Shown here: positions 23,701-35,397 of the stretch, one piece after another
How positions within the stretch are numbered: the first letter of the stretch is position 1
Layout of the letters: each line of letters begins with the position of its first letter
DNA from: Lycorma delicatula
Taxonomy: Eukaryota; Arthropoda; Insecta; Hemiptera; Fulgoridae
DNA length: 64,000 bases
Assembly (NCBI RefSeq): GCF_047948215.1
Contig: NC_134460.1
Coordinates: 150,158,049 to 150,222,048, forward strand
Direction: 5' to 3'
Notes under the pieces: generated by a model
Databases searched by the model: none
Seen by the model: only the letters and a program-made list of their open reading frames with translations
Told to the model about the DNA's origin: nothing
Translations under genes and position numbers: made by a program

Positions 23701-24346
23701 TCAGATGTGGACACCTCATGACTTCCTTGTACGCCTTTTAAACTACATATACACATTTTTTTTTTAAATGAAAACTTCATAAAATTTTATTTCACTAATA
23801 ACTTCTGATTTTTTTTTTATTGTTATTATTGAAATATTATTTATTGTAAAATCTTTTTTACTATCAGAGGTTAATAAATCAATATATTTAAATAAAAACA
23901 AAGCTAAAAAAAAGGAGATGAAGCCGGGTTCGAACCGATGTGCCTTCTCTTTGTAAGATCTAAATATTTCATTGATTGAAATTTAATTTTGCTATAACTC
24001 TGGAACCGATGAAAATAAGTAACACTTATGATATATCGTTGAAAAGCTTTCAATGAGTGCTTATTACTTCAGTTAAGAAAAAGTCCAAAATCCAAATTTT
24101 TTGGACACTTTTGGTCCACATCTAGATGTTAGAGCAATCCTAAATCCAAAATTTCAACATTCTACGGATAATGTTTTTCAATTATGCAAGATACGTACGT
24201 ACATACGTCACGCCGAAAGTAGTCAAAATGGATTCAGGGACGGTGAAAATGGATATTTCCGATGAAACCTAAAAACGGGACTATTTTGCGATCACAACCA
24301 CAATTTTCGCGACTGTTTTTTACTTCCTTTACTTTGTACAAGGAAG
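23701..24346. mobile_element. Non-autonomous element M (copy 1), inserted in the right TIR of the L element
   Basis: The element begins tcagatgtggac and ends gtacaaggaagt. An inner perfect 12-bp inverted repeat pairs acttccttgtac (23721-23732) with gtacaaggaagt (24336-24347). Copies are at 28490-29146 (inverted) and 50215-50357 (partial). It splits the right arm of the L element, and taaaaaaa occurs on both sides (23693-23700 and 24347-24354), a possible target duplication in an A-run. The minus strand carries a perfect pol III B-box-like ggttcgaaccc near 23930, so a tRNA-derived origin of part of it is possible. Confidence 0.85.
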
Positions 24347-24930
24347 TAAAAAAAAAAAAACTGTTTTCAGAAAGCAAATTTTTCAGTTTTACTTCGGCTA
24401 TCGTAAAAAACTACTGCAGAAACATTTTTTCTCCTATTTTATTAATTTTTTAAGTCTAAAACCATAGGAAACCTTTAACTTTGCCTATTAGTTAACTTCC
24501 CAAAAATTTCATTAAGACCTTATTTGATCAGTGAAGTAGAATTCAGGGAGAAATCTTTCGCCGGCCGTAACTCGCTAAAGAACCGTTTCCAGATCTGCGT
24601 TTACGTAAACTTTTTTCATTATTTTGTTGACAGGAATATGTTAGCCGTCGTTTTGAATTGAAAGGTTTATGAATAAAATTTTATATATACACATTGTTAA
24701 ACCCGATAAAAGGAACAATTTTTAAAATTTCAAAAAATTAGTAGATCAGCTTAAATTTTTAAATACGTCACAACCAAGACAGACGAAGTACCGAAAATCA
24801 AATTAAAAGATGATCTCGCTTTCTACAATAGAAAAAAAAATATTTATTTTATTTTTATGGCTAAGATCTTCTGTCCATTGCAGCCTTCTTAGTATCTGGC
24901 TATAATTAAAAATAAATAAATATATATATA

Positions 24931-26011
24931 CGAGGTGCGACAATAAAGTAATGAAACTGATGTAAAAAAAAATGTTGCTTACCGTTTTAGTCATGTTTAG
25001 TGGTCTCCTTCAAAGTAGTTCCCCTCTGATTGCACACACTTATTCCAGCGCTTCTGCCATTGATGTTAACATTCCTGGAACTCATCTTCTGTAATATCCT
25101 CCAAGACCATCGTCACAGCTTTTTGGACATCTTGTGTTGTTTGAAAATGGTGTTTCTTGACCGCCATTTTGACTCTTGGAAATAGAAAAAAGTCGCACGG
25201 AGCGATATCTGGTGAATAAGATGGCTGTGGTAGTACTGACATTTGTTTTGAGGTTAAAAATTGCTGTACTGACAGAGCAGTATGGGATGGCGCATTATCG
25301 TGATGCGGAATCCAATTATCAGCAATGTTGGCACGGACACGAAGAACTCGTTTACGAAGTTTTTTCTAAAATTTCTTTGTAGAAATATCGGTTAACTGTT
25401 TGTCCAGGAGGCACCCACTTTTTATGAACAATTCCCTTGGAATCGAAGAAGCGCACAAGCATGCATTTCACTTTTGACTTTGACATGCGAGCTTTTTTTG
25501 GTCAGGGTGATCCCTTTGAGCACCGTTGCGAACTTTGGCGTTTTGTCTCTGGATCGTATTGAAAAAACCAACCTTCATCACCAGTGATAACACAGCTCAA
25601 CAAATTTGGATTGATTTCCGTTTGCTCTAACAGATCGCCTGCCACATTTTTCCGTGTTTCACGCTGTTGTGTGAGATTTTTGGGGACCATTTTTGCACAA
25701 ATCTTTCTCATTCCTCTCCAAAAAGCCTTCTGAAGCTTACCGTAAGTTGTCGTCGCGTTTTCACCCGATTTAACGCAAAAAGAAATGGCGTATCGTTGCG
25801 CAATATTTTGCGGTTTCATTTCTGTGACGAGAGACACAAACACGTGTTCACTTATTACGGCACAACTCACGACTGAGCAGTTGCATCAATGTGCCGCTTG
25901 GACCAGAAGTAGCTTATAGACCAAGGTTAAAGATGGTGTGCCTACGCAAGCTGCAGGGTTGCCCCATCTTGCAAAGACAAATCAGTCTCATTACATTATT
26001 GTCGCACCTCG
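24931..26011 (-). mobile_element. Mariner (DD34D) transposon, internally deleted
   Basis: The 31-bp ends match with two mismatches: cgaggtgcgacaataaagta... at 24931-24961 and the reverse complement of 25981-26011. TA flanks both ends inside TA-rich DNA. At 1081 bp it is shorter than a full mariner of about 1.3 kb, consistent with an internal loss of about 250 bp in the DNA-binding region. Confidence 0.95.
25020..25870 (-). pseudogene. Mariner transposase, internally deleted and broken
   Basis: The N-terminal AQRYAISFCVKSGENATTTY runs through KLQKAFW directly into RGMRKICAKMVPKNLTQQ, so most of the helix-turn-helix region (about 80 residues in relatives) is missing, in frame. VITGDEGWFFQYDPETKRQS contains the first Asp. 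A TGA (about 25504) replaces an expected Arg codon before PKKARMSKSK. An extra A in an A-run near 25370 shifts the frame. The second and third Asp are intact in HHDNAPSHTALSV and YSPDIAPCDFFLFP, 34 residues apart (DD34D). A TAA near 25072 interrupts the C-terminus before KRWNKCVQSEGNYFEGD. The catalytic triad survives while DNA binding is lost. Confidence 0.93.
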
Positions 26012-26013
26012 TA

Positions 26014-28489
26014 TATATATTTATACCTTCCGTCACCTTGAACAAAGTTCTTCAACATTATTTCTTAATGGAGAATAAATCAAATGTTTGCAAATCTTAC
26101 GTCACGAGAATTCCTCTTTTCCTCGCTGCGCTCTCTTAATCGCAGCTTCTGTTTTCCGACCCTAAATGAATAAGCGCCTTAAATTAACGGATATGCAAAT
26201 ATTATTCGAATAAAGTAATCTGATTTAATTGAAAGCAGTGTTACTTATTAGTTAAATTTGTAATATACTTTTTCCAAATTAACGGAAGAAAAAAGTTGTT
26301 AATTATTATTAAATAAAAAAATATATTAAATTATAATATATAATTATTCAGTGATGAATTTAATAACACTGTATCGTGCACATTTTAACTTAATCAAGGA
26401 GAAAATTATTCCTTTCATGTTTCGTTTGATTATGATAAACAGAAATGTTATGGTAACCACCGTGTAAGATCGGGCATAATCGCGCCATAGTACAAGCGTG
26501 ACTTCGTGTACCTTTTAGGAAGCATCGTTTCCTAAAATATTAAACCGATTATCAGCCACAAATTAATATAAAATATATTTGAACTGAGTAATTAATAATC
26601 GTTGGTTGCACCGGAAACCACCCGCTAGAAGATAAACTCTCCTCATCGCGTAAGTCCCTTTTCCCCATTTTCTGAACATCTAATACTTCTTTCGTCCGTA
26701 CCACAACTAGTTTTCATTATTATTGCTTCTATTTACGTGCTTTTAAACTAGTTATGAAATTAAATCATCCGGTCTAATAGTTTAGATAAAATATGCGTAC
26801 GACACACGTTTTAGCATACCGTACTGTCTTTTATAATAAAATGATGAGGAACTAGTGAACGTATTTCAAAACCGTGTGTAAAATGAATTTTGACGGTATT
26901 TTCTTTTTTTTTGCATTTTTAAAAATCTACTGCATTCGAAATTTAATAAAATGTATTCAAAATGAATGTGTAGCGGCAAAACCTGTTGATTTTTTTTTTT
27001 TTAATCTAGTTTAGCTAGGATATAAAATGTGTGGAAGAGATCAAATTTTTCTAGATCGGATTACCATAACCAGAACGATGTTAAATGATAGGCAATACAA
27101 GAACACAAAACGGTTGTCCATATTTAAAAAAAATCCATTAATTCCTATTCCTTACCGGTTTAGAGTACGAGCTTGTAGTAGTAGTTATCTCCACGCGACT
27201 GTTCCAAATACCATATTGTAATCAACAGAAGTTGTCTGATATCTATATTCTTAATATTAGTAAATGATCCATATTTTTCGTAGCTGTTTACATTGTACCA
27301 TTACATTCTGTTTCCAATAGGTTAACTGTTAATGCTGATTGCAATGTAAGTTTCGTTTCGCTAAATGTTTAATATAAAGAAGAAAAAACAAGCTGGTGTC
27401 TGTTTTTCCTATTATTTCTCTTTTACGCACCATTAATTTTATTCTACAGAAAGAAAACAAGTACATGCACACACCGCAACTTAAGCGTCTTAATATCAGT
27501 AATCTCAAAACTTTTATTTATTTATATTTTAGTGCCGATAACGTATTCTGTACGCACATCATTATTAAAATCCAATAGCCATTATATGTTGGAATTAAGT
27601 TATTTAAATTGTAAGTAGATGCAAACATTCTTGGCTTTACTTTCCCGATTATTATGCTAATCAAGCCTACATAGACTAAGGGGTGAAAGTAGGAAAAGAA
27701 GATTATTCCCTCAGGTTCCTTTTGTGTATCCTAAAATTTCGATGTCGTATATACAAAAAAGGTTTTTTCTGTTGCAATTCGTCTTTTACTAGTTCGGCAC
27801 TTATGAACTTCGGATTCTATGTCGTATTATCACGGAAATGGTTTATTCTATATCAAAAAATTATAATGGAAGATTAAAAATTAGGGTCACGATTACATTT
27901 ATTTTAAAATTAGATGAGGAATAAAAAAAATATTGAGAGTGGTATATCTCAAATTTGTTAAATAGACGGATTTTATAGGCGAGAGGATTTTGAAAAATAA
28001 AAATTTCACAATTATTAATAAAAAAAAAATCATAATGAAATTTACAAAAGCCCTCAACAACTAACAGTTTTTATTTGAATACGTTTCAAAATTATTTGTA
28101 TTAAAATAAGTTTTTTGTAAAAAAATTTACTATTTTAATTTATCGAAATGGATTTTTAAGATTCTTTTATTTTTAAGTTTGCATTTTTCAAGTGTAAATA
28201 ATTATAAATGTTTTCCCCATCTAGACTAAAAAGTTATTTTTAATCTGAACTTCACTTCCAATTTAATATTTTTTTACCAATATTTTTTTTGAAAATCAGG
28301 ACGGTTTGACCCCCGCGTTTTTTTAAACAATTGTTTTTATAATAATTTTCATAATTCAATAAAAAATAATTAGAACTTTTTAAATTTTTATTAGCCCTTT
28401 TTAATAAGGAAAATAATATAGATTTAAAAAATCCTTAAAAAATCAATGTTGTACGAGTTTACTTCTTCGGAAGGATAATTATTTTTACA
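26014..28489. other. AT-rich sequence without recognisable gene
   Basis: No coding similarity or repeat copy was recognised in this 2.5-kb stretch. A somewhat more complex patch occurs around 26600-26720. Confidence 0.55.
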
Positions 28490-29146
28490 TATTTGTACAA
28501 ATTAAAGGAAGTATTGTGATGACGAAAAATTTTGATAACGAGATTTGTACGGAAATATTCATTTTGACCATCCCTGAATCCATTTTGACTAGTTTCGGCG
28601 TGACGTCTGTACGTATGTATGTATCTCGCATAACTCAAAAACTATTAGCCGTAGGGTGTTGAAATTTTGGATTTAGGACTGTTGTAACATCTAGTTGTTC
28701 ACCTCCCCTTTTGATTGCAATCGATTGAATGAAAAGTGTCGAAAAAAGGCCAAAATCCAAAAAAATTGGGATTTTTGCCTTTTTGTTAACTGCAGTAATA
28801 AGCTCTCATTTAAGAGCTTTTCAACGGTTTTTTTTTTTTTTTGAAAATAGTACTTATTTTCATTGTTTCCGTAGCTATAGCCAAATAAAGCTTTAATGAA
28901 TGAAATATTTGGATTTTGGGGAAGACACATCGGTTCGAATCAGATTTCATCTCCTTTTTGGATAAAAAAAAAAAAAAAATTTTTTTTCATCGTAAAAAAA
29001 ATTTACGATGAATAATAATTCAATAATAAGAAAAAAAATATCAGAAGTTTTTAATGAAATAAAATTTTATGTACTTGTCATTTTAAAAAAGTGTGTAAAT
29101 GTTATTTAATAGGCGTACAAGTAAGTCATGTATTGTCCACATCAGA
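28490..29146 (-). mobile_element. Non-autonomous element M (copy 2)
   Basis: Collinear with the reverse complement of 23701-24346: it starts tttgtacaaattaaaggaagta and ends gtacaagtaagtcatg...tgtccacatcaga. Shared blocks include atggattcaggga, tagatgttacaac (variant), and ggttcgaatcagatttcatc. It is bordered by T-runs, as copy 1 is bordered by A-runs. The open frame at 28691-28930 lies inside it and is not a gene. Confidence 0.85.
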
Positions 29147-30085
29147 TTTTTTCTTTATAACGTAACTGAACGTAGAATAAATTATAAGTACGTCATAAAT
29201 ATAAGTTTATATCCTTGTATCAACTCTTTTTTTTTTACATCCATTTTATTTGCATATGTGGGTAACTGTTATTTGTTTTTCTTTTACACCTAATAAATTT
29301 TGTATACTGTCCTGCAGAGTAATGTTGTTCCTATATATAACATTATTTATCACTTTTTGTTTTTCCTAAAATATCTGTTCTGCGGAAAATTTAAGTTTTT
29401 ATTTTATTTATTTCAGTGTTTCTTATCGTTGATACAATATGTTTTATTATTTCTTATGCGTTTTCATTATTGTTGATGAAAAGCTAGTACGATAATGAGA
29501 TTAACTAAAAGATTAGACGTAAAAATTGCTAACTTTTATTGTGCGTTAAACAAATTTTCTTTCTTCCTTAGTTTCTAAGATTTATTTTACGTTGTAGTTT
29601 TATTAATAAAAACGCTTCTCTCTTTAATATCTGCGCGTGTGTATATCTATTTTTAATATTTTCGTTTTCCGTTATTATTTATTATTTTATTCTTTTGTGC
29701 ATATTTTGATAATTTTTCACGGATTTATTTTTCTCTTTATTATTTACTTTCTTACGTTTAACGAAATAGATGATACTTGTGAAAGAAATTTTTATAAACA
29801 AATATTCTTCGTAAAAAAATATTAATCGCAAATTTTATGATGTAAAATTCTTTACAAATTCTTTTAAATAATTACAAAGTAACTCAGAGTGTACATTAAA
29901 GAAAGTTTTTAACAAAAATTATCCGTTTAGTAAAATATTTATCAGGTTCAGCCGAATACTAGTGATTATAATTTGCACGGAAAATACTAAAAACTTTAAC
30001 CTAAAAAAATATTGTTTAACATGAAATATGTACGTTCAGGATTTTTTTTGTGGCTCTTATATAACCGTTTTTTGAAGGATTGATT
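29147..30085. other. AT-rich sequence without recognisable gene
   Basis: Nothing recognisable is visible. Confidence 0.55.
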
Positions 30086-30178
30086 TACATGGCATTTCCC
30101 CCGCCACCGTCCCATTCGTTGGCCCTAAAGCACAAGACCGAATGTCTGCTACAAACGGTAACTGAACCTCGAACAGTT
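30086..30178 (-). repeat. LINE 3'-tail fragment (family J)
   Basis: On the minus strand it reads cgaggttcagttaccgtttg, agacattcggtctt and gggggaaatgcc, matching the 3' ends of the LINE copies at 32346 and 36520-36660. Only the non-coding tail is present. Confidence 0.75.
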
Positions 30179-32080
30179 AAACGACCGTAAATAAATCATT
30201 CATACCATACGTTTTATATAAATATCGTGAATTCAATTATTTCAATTTACGAGCACTATAGGGTTTATTAATATCACACACACATACACATATTTTGTTA
30301 AATTTAAATTATTGATCGTTATAAAACTTTGGTGTGACGGTGTATAAATACGAACCTTTTATTCCCGTTGTTTAATTTTCATCTCGTATCAAAACGTTCT
30401 GGCAAATATTCGTTATAGGGGTATGCTAACTTAAGGTTTGGAGTCCCCTGGTGGTTAAAAGTGTAAATTAACTAAACTAAAACAAAATTTAACTTTCAGC
30501 TTTCCTCTTAATGAAAATATGAATTAATAATCGTGAATAATAACGCGGTTGGGTTACGTATTTTAAAATTTAAACTAAACTTATTTACCGTTTATTTATA
30601 TTATTCTTGTATCGTTGGAGTTTAATTCTTAAAATTTCCCTTCTTAAAAAGTGTAAAATATCGATGAATTTTGTATTTTAAACCGTACTAGTTTTCTGTT
30701 AATCTAATTTCCGATTTAATTTCACGAATAATAATTTTTTTCTTCAAAGGCAGCTTAAGAATAACCAAAAAAACCTAATTTTTTTTACTACTACTTTATA
30801 ACCTTTTTCAAATTTATGCCGGTTTGAAACTAATAAAAAATCTTACTCCATAATATTCTATTAAGTACGTAAAAACTAATCTTTTATTTATACCTTCGTC
30901 AGTGTTAGGCGATATTGATAAAACGAGGAAGAAACATTTTATTTTTTATGTTATTTTTGAAATTCTGTATTTATAAAAAAAAAAATTGGTATAGCAAATA
31001 AAAGTAACCGTTATTATATTATTTTGTTGAAATGATAAAAATAAAATAAATACTCCTTTGAAATAATTGCTGTAGAGAAGAAAGGAAAGTAACATTTATA
31101 TTTTAATATAATATGCATAACTGTTACTTTGGATTGTGAGTGGAACCGCTGATAAGTCATTTTATTTCGAAATTACTGTACAACCCTTATTAAAACGAAT
31201 TATTTAATCGCATATTTTTTTATTTTCTAATATCATTTCATTCTGCGATGTAATATTTATTATTATAATTAAATGTAATAATTACAATTTTCTGTTAAAA
31301 ATATTGTTCTCGATAAAAAAAAAAAATTCATTTTTGTGACTCAAGTGAAAAGCGGTCAATAAGCATAAAATAATTGGTCCAAAAATGTCCTTGTTAAGCC
31401 AGGAGAAAATATTTGTAGGGTTTGATTTTGTTACTAACGAAATCAATTTGATCATCCCGCGAAAAATTATCTAATAAAACAAACAGAAATTTCGCTTTGA
31501 GAGCAATAGAAATAGTATCGTTATCGTTATTGGTAATTCTGAACACGAGATCGATACGTCTTATCTGAGAAACGCAATCAAGGGTTTTATCTACATTTAG
31601 AGTTAATTGGTTACAACAATTCATCCGGCGAATAATTCTTTGAGCTGCTATCGTACAATTTTCAACTACTTTTTAATAATTATCTTTATATAGAGTTGGT
31701 CGCCTACAAAAACGATTACGATGAATGGCTTAAGGTTTTGAGGCAGGTTATTATTAAACAATAAAAACAGAAAGGACCGAGAACATTTCATGAGGCACTC
31801 GGCTTTGTACATATTGAAGTACAGACCTAAAATTTTACATATGTACTCTAATCGAAGATGAAATTTCTGCTACTTATAAACGGTGGGTAACGGGTGACTA
31901 ACCGGTTGTATGCAGTTCCTCTGATTCCATAGTAACTCGGTTTCGTCGACAAGAAATATAAAACTAAATTCAACGTTTTACCGAAATTGCAAAATGTTGA
32001 AAATGAAATCTTTTTTTATCCGTGGAATTTAAAACATTTGTAAAACGCTGGTCAAAAATTATCTACGCATTTCGTTTCGA
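30179..32080. other. AT-rich sequence without recognisable gene
   Basis: No coding similarity was found. The minus-strand open frame at 31394-31624 (76 codons) lacks recognisable motifs and has the base composition of its surroundings. Confidence 0.5.
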
Positions 32081-32084
32081 AAAT

Positions 32085-32345
32085 TTATTTACACATAGAT
32101 AGGGGTTCAACTAGTACATAATGTTTCTACATAGTCACCTCCCTTATCAGTGCACTTGGTTCAAAGGTCCACTAGCTTCCGTATTCCTTCCAAGAAGAAG
32201 GTTTTCTGTCGGTCGCGAAGCCACTTTTGTCCTGTTAACTGCACGTATAAATCTGAGAAAAATCGGCGTCCTCGCAAAACATTCTTGAGCGGCCCAAACA
32301 GATGAAATTCAGAGGGAGCAAGATCATGTGAGCTGCGGAAGGGTT
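32085..32345 (-). pseudogene. Mariner transposase C-terminal fragment
   Basis: The minus strand reads HDLAPSEFHLFGPLKNVLRG, RRFFSDLYVQLTGQKWL and TFFLEGIRKLVDL, the C-terminus of a mariner transposase. The third catalytic residue, normally Asp in APSDF, is Glu here (APSEF). The open frame running to 32421 is chimeric: its first 25 or so codons are translated LINE tail. The matching N-terminal fragment is on the other side of the LINE insert (32940-33150). Confidence 0.85.
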
Positions 32346-32897
32346 TTGGTTTGCTTGGCATTTCTCCCTCCACACACCATTCGGCCGCTCTAAAACATAA
32401 GACCGATTTTCTGTGCCACAAACGGCTACTGAGCCTCGAAACAGATTAGCGCCCTAATTGGCTGGTGGTCAGCCATATATCTCAAGGTTAGCTTCCCACA
32501 GCAGTGCGTTAGGAGTCTTTCTCTTAAGTAAACTACTGTTGTCGGTTGAAGGTAGTAACCGCATCAAGGAACTCCCACACGGTCCGACAATGCGGCTCTC
32601 GCCACATTGACTCGCCGCTTGTGAGTGGCCAATTATCCCCTTGACCTCTAAGTTCCAGGGTGGTTCGGTCTCTGATCTCCGCCAGGAGCAGGGCAGACAA
32701 ACATCAGGTGTTCATTTGACTGGACCTCCCCGCAGACGCACAGCTCATCAGCTGCCAAGTGGAACCGAAACAGATATTGTTTTAAATCAACATGGTTCGT
32801 GAGCACCTTGACACCCGTTGCCCTACAAAAAGGAAGGGTGTCCAGTCCCTCAAAATTCAACTTGTTGACGGTTGAACGATGTGGCGAGCCGTTTGTG
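32346..32897 (-). mobile_element. 5'-truncated non-LTR retrotransposon (family J) inserted in a mariner
   Basis: On the minus strand the coding end reads GVKVLTNHVDLKQYLFRFHL, AADELCVCGEVQSNEHLMF and VCPAPGG, the Cys-rich C-terminal region typical of the R1/jockey-like group. A 3' untranslated tail follows, ending gagaaatgccaagcaaacc. The same order is found at 35398-36660. The 8-mer gaagggtt occurs at 32338-32345 and 32898-32905, a possible target duplication. Mariner sequence lies on both sides. The 5' boundary is less sure than the 3' boundary. Confidence 0.8.
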
Positions 32898-32939
32898 AAG
32901 GGTTCTGTCCCGGTACCCGTCGGGCACAGAGATTAGCAG

Positions 32940-33150
32940 CTCGTGGTGGATGATTTGACGGGCAGAACTGAAACCGATGTTCAAAGAAGACGCAACCTCA
33001 TCGACGGTAACTCGCCTATTTGCCAGAACCATCTCTCGAACCCGCCGAATCTTGTCTTCGTGTGCCGCAATCGTCCGGCCACTTTTAAACTTCTCGAGCA
33101 GAAAAAGCACTTTTACGTGATAAAATATCTTCTCCGTATCTTGATAAACT
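32940..33150 (-). pseudogene. Mariner transposase N-terminal (helix-turn-helix) fragment
   Basis: The minus strand reads LLEKFKSGRTIAAHEDK, IRRVREMVLANRRVTVDEVA and SSLNIGFSSARQIIHHEL, the paired helix-turn-helix DNA-binding part of a mariner transposase. The catalytic centre with the first two Asp is absent between this fragment and the C-terminal piece at 32085-32345, so the element lost its middle in addition to being split. Confidence 0.85.
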
Positions 33151-33199
33151 CTTCAATGAATTTCAGCCTGTTTCATACCCTACGATTAAAGAAATCGGT

Positions 33200-34729
33200 T
33201 CACAACTAGTTCCTCCTCGAGGTGGAAACTGCTAGCGGAGCGGACGAGTTTACCCTTCGAAATCGGAAGGAAAATGACTCGATCGGGATCAAATTTCGCA
33301 CGCGTCACTGCTGTCTTCTTATCCACGCATGCACCGACGGCATGATGACGAACTTGTAGGTGTGTTACGGTAGAAGTGTAAATAATTTTTGTTTCGGTTT
33401 CGTAATAATATAAGATTTCGTCGATATTTTAGCGATAGTATAAAGCGCGTTAGGTTTTGAACATTAATACTGATCAACGTGACTTGTATAAATAGGATTT
33501 TTATATATATATATATATATATTTCTTTTTTTGCACTGTACATTGTTAGAAATGTAAGAATGCTGTATTAAGTGGTAGTATAAATCTCCATCTGTCGTTC
33601 GATTATTTATAGATCAATCTTACGCAGCGTATTATTAAATATCCTTGCTATTGTAATATTATATTATTATTTTTAGTACTAGTATATGTACTATTATTAT
33701 TTATCGGCAACATTAAACAAATTTAATACAGAGGCCCAATACATTCATGCTTTATATACGTATATATAAAATACAACTGGTATAAAGACTGCTACTGCTG
33801 TCATTCAATAATTGATCCGACATCAGTTATTGCATTAATTTAACTCCGCTTCTACTAATTAAAATAAGTTTTGGTTTGTTTTTGATGTTCTATTGAAAAG
33901 TATCAGCATTATCGTGTATCGTGTTCGAAACGCCTCAAGCTACTAACCTCCCCAGTTCGCTAACCTGTTCTTATTTCTTGAATGTATCGATGTATTGGGA
34001 ATTCTGATCGTGTTTTCCACCTTTGTAATAGATTTTAATGAGATTTATTCAGTAGTTTTCGTAATTTTTTTTCTTTTAGAGTTGTTATCGAGTAGTTTTG
34101 TTAATTAATTAATTTATCGGTTACGCATAGGCTTAACGGGTAAAATATGCTGTATAACGATGACTAAACAATTTAATCTATTTAATAATAACTTGATCGA
34201 GTAATGAAATGGAGAGTGATAATTAAAAAATATTAAATCTTCTCCTCCTACCCTAAATAATTTCTATATTGAAAAATTGTCTTTATTGTATATTATTTTT
34301 GCATTATGAAAGTTTATATTCATTTTTATTTTGTGAAACCCTTTTTCACAACCCACTATTGAAGTGATTACCAAATTGTGCATGTCAGGCTTTTAGATTA
34401 AAAATTGTTTAATTAAATTTAAATTTAGAACATTTTTTTTAGTTTTCAGTTTTTCTTATTTGATTAATAGTTGCACTATGATGTTTTCAACAATAGTAGA
34501 TGGTGTTACTTGCACGTGGCACAGACGCTTTTACTATCCCGTCTAAATTGCGCCATAGCAAAGCTATAGATCTAGAAGGGAATGTATTGTAATCGATCCG
34601 ATTTGGACATATGCTATTTTCACCGAATATAGGTTTGACACCTAAGGAACAAAAAAAAACCGTATGGAAATTTTACAGGTATTGATTTTTTTATGTAGGC
34701 GCGCGCGCGTGTGTTTTCGGTGTTGGCCT
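33200..34729. other. AT-rich sequence without recognisable gene
   Basis: No coding similarity. Contains an (AT)n microsatellite at about 33501-33522. Confidence 0.55.
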
Positions 34730-34975
34730 CTAAATCGCCTTATATCTCCAGAAATACTGGACCGGGTTGGTCAGGTTACATCTATGCATGGAAATTGATA
34801 ACATTAAATTTTCTACTTAAAAAGTCAAGGAGTGAGCTTGTAGAACAAGGTCACCCTCAGTATATCCAGATTTTGCCTAACGAGGGTCATACTTTTCTTA
34901 CTCATATTTGTTAACAATTAAAAAATTACAATATTTGTAAAAATATTGTTTTCAAAATCGCTCTTCTCCACAAAC
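34730..34975 (-). repeat. Dispersed repeat, copy 2 (inverted copy of 12160-12363)
   Basis: The reverse complement shares blocks with 12160-12363: tgttaacaaatatgagtaag, aaagtatgacc, tactgagggtgaccttg and aaaatttaatg. The 67-codon plus-strand open frame at 34711-34914 lies in it and is not a gene. Confidence 0.75.
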
Positions 34976-35178
34976 ATAATAAAATTTAAAGTATAAAAAA
35001 TAAAGTTTACAGAAAATGGAAGTTTGTTTCTATCAAAACCCCGATTAAGTATACTAACATTATCTTGTTAAATAGAGGTAATAAAATACTGTTAATTAAA
35101 TAATAATTTTTTCGCTTTAATTTTTTAATTTAATATTATCTGTATCAAATATATATATGTAAATATAAATTAGCTTCT

Positions 35179-35233
<55 letters not shown>

Positions 35234-35397
35234 CCTCGCGCTCTATAATGCACACAGAAAGAGAGAGACAAAGCCTGTAGTTTTAAAACAATGCCTTATT
35301 GTGTTATCCGTTTCTTAATTGACGCTAATTTTACTATCTTACTTACTTCTAGGTGTTTTGTTTGATGAGAAGTTTCTTTTTAGCAACCACCTTAGGT
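34976..35397. other. AT-rich spacer with a TG microsatellite
   Basis: Apart from the (TG)n tract at 35181-35232 nothing is recognisable. Confidence 0.55.
35181..35232. repeat. (TG)26 microsatellite
   Basis: An uninterrupted run of 26 TG units. Confidence 0.97.

Larger units (their letters stand above)
22019..24670 (+). mobile_element. Long-TIR mariner-like element, copy 1 (L family), carrying a nested MITE
   Basis: Left arm sequences from 22019 (ttttcgc..., aaatgaggtcgtactgaaat, gttaattgagg, cgaagtaaaactgaaa, tatgtttgcaatac) reappear reverse-complemented at 23650-23700 and 24361-24620 (gtattgcaaac, ttcagttttacttcgg, cctattttatt, gttaacttcccaaaaatttc, cgtaactcgc). The arms match those of the elements at 43417 and 61589. 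The left arm lacks its outer 100 bp or so, starting right after the (TA)n tract. The right arm is split by the MITE at 23701-24346. Without the MITE the element is about 2.0 kb. Confidence 0.85.

Noticed and set aside
31394..31624. 76-codon minus-strand frame as a host exon
   Set aside because: No recognisable domain and no composition change from its surroundings; not supportable from sequence alone.
32161..32421. 86-codon open frame as one protein
   Set aside because: It fuses translated LINE 3' tail with the mariner C-terminus across an insertion junction.
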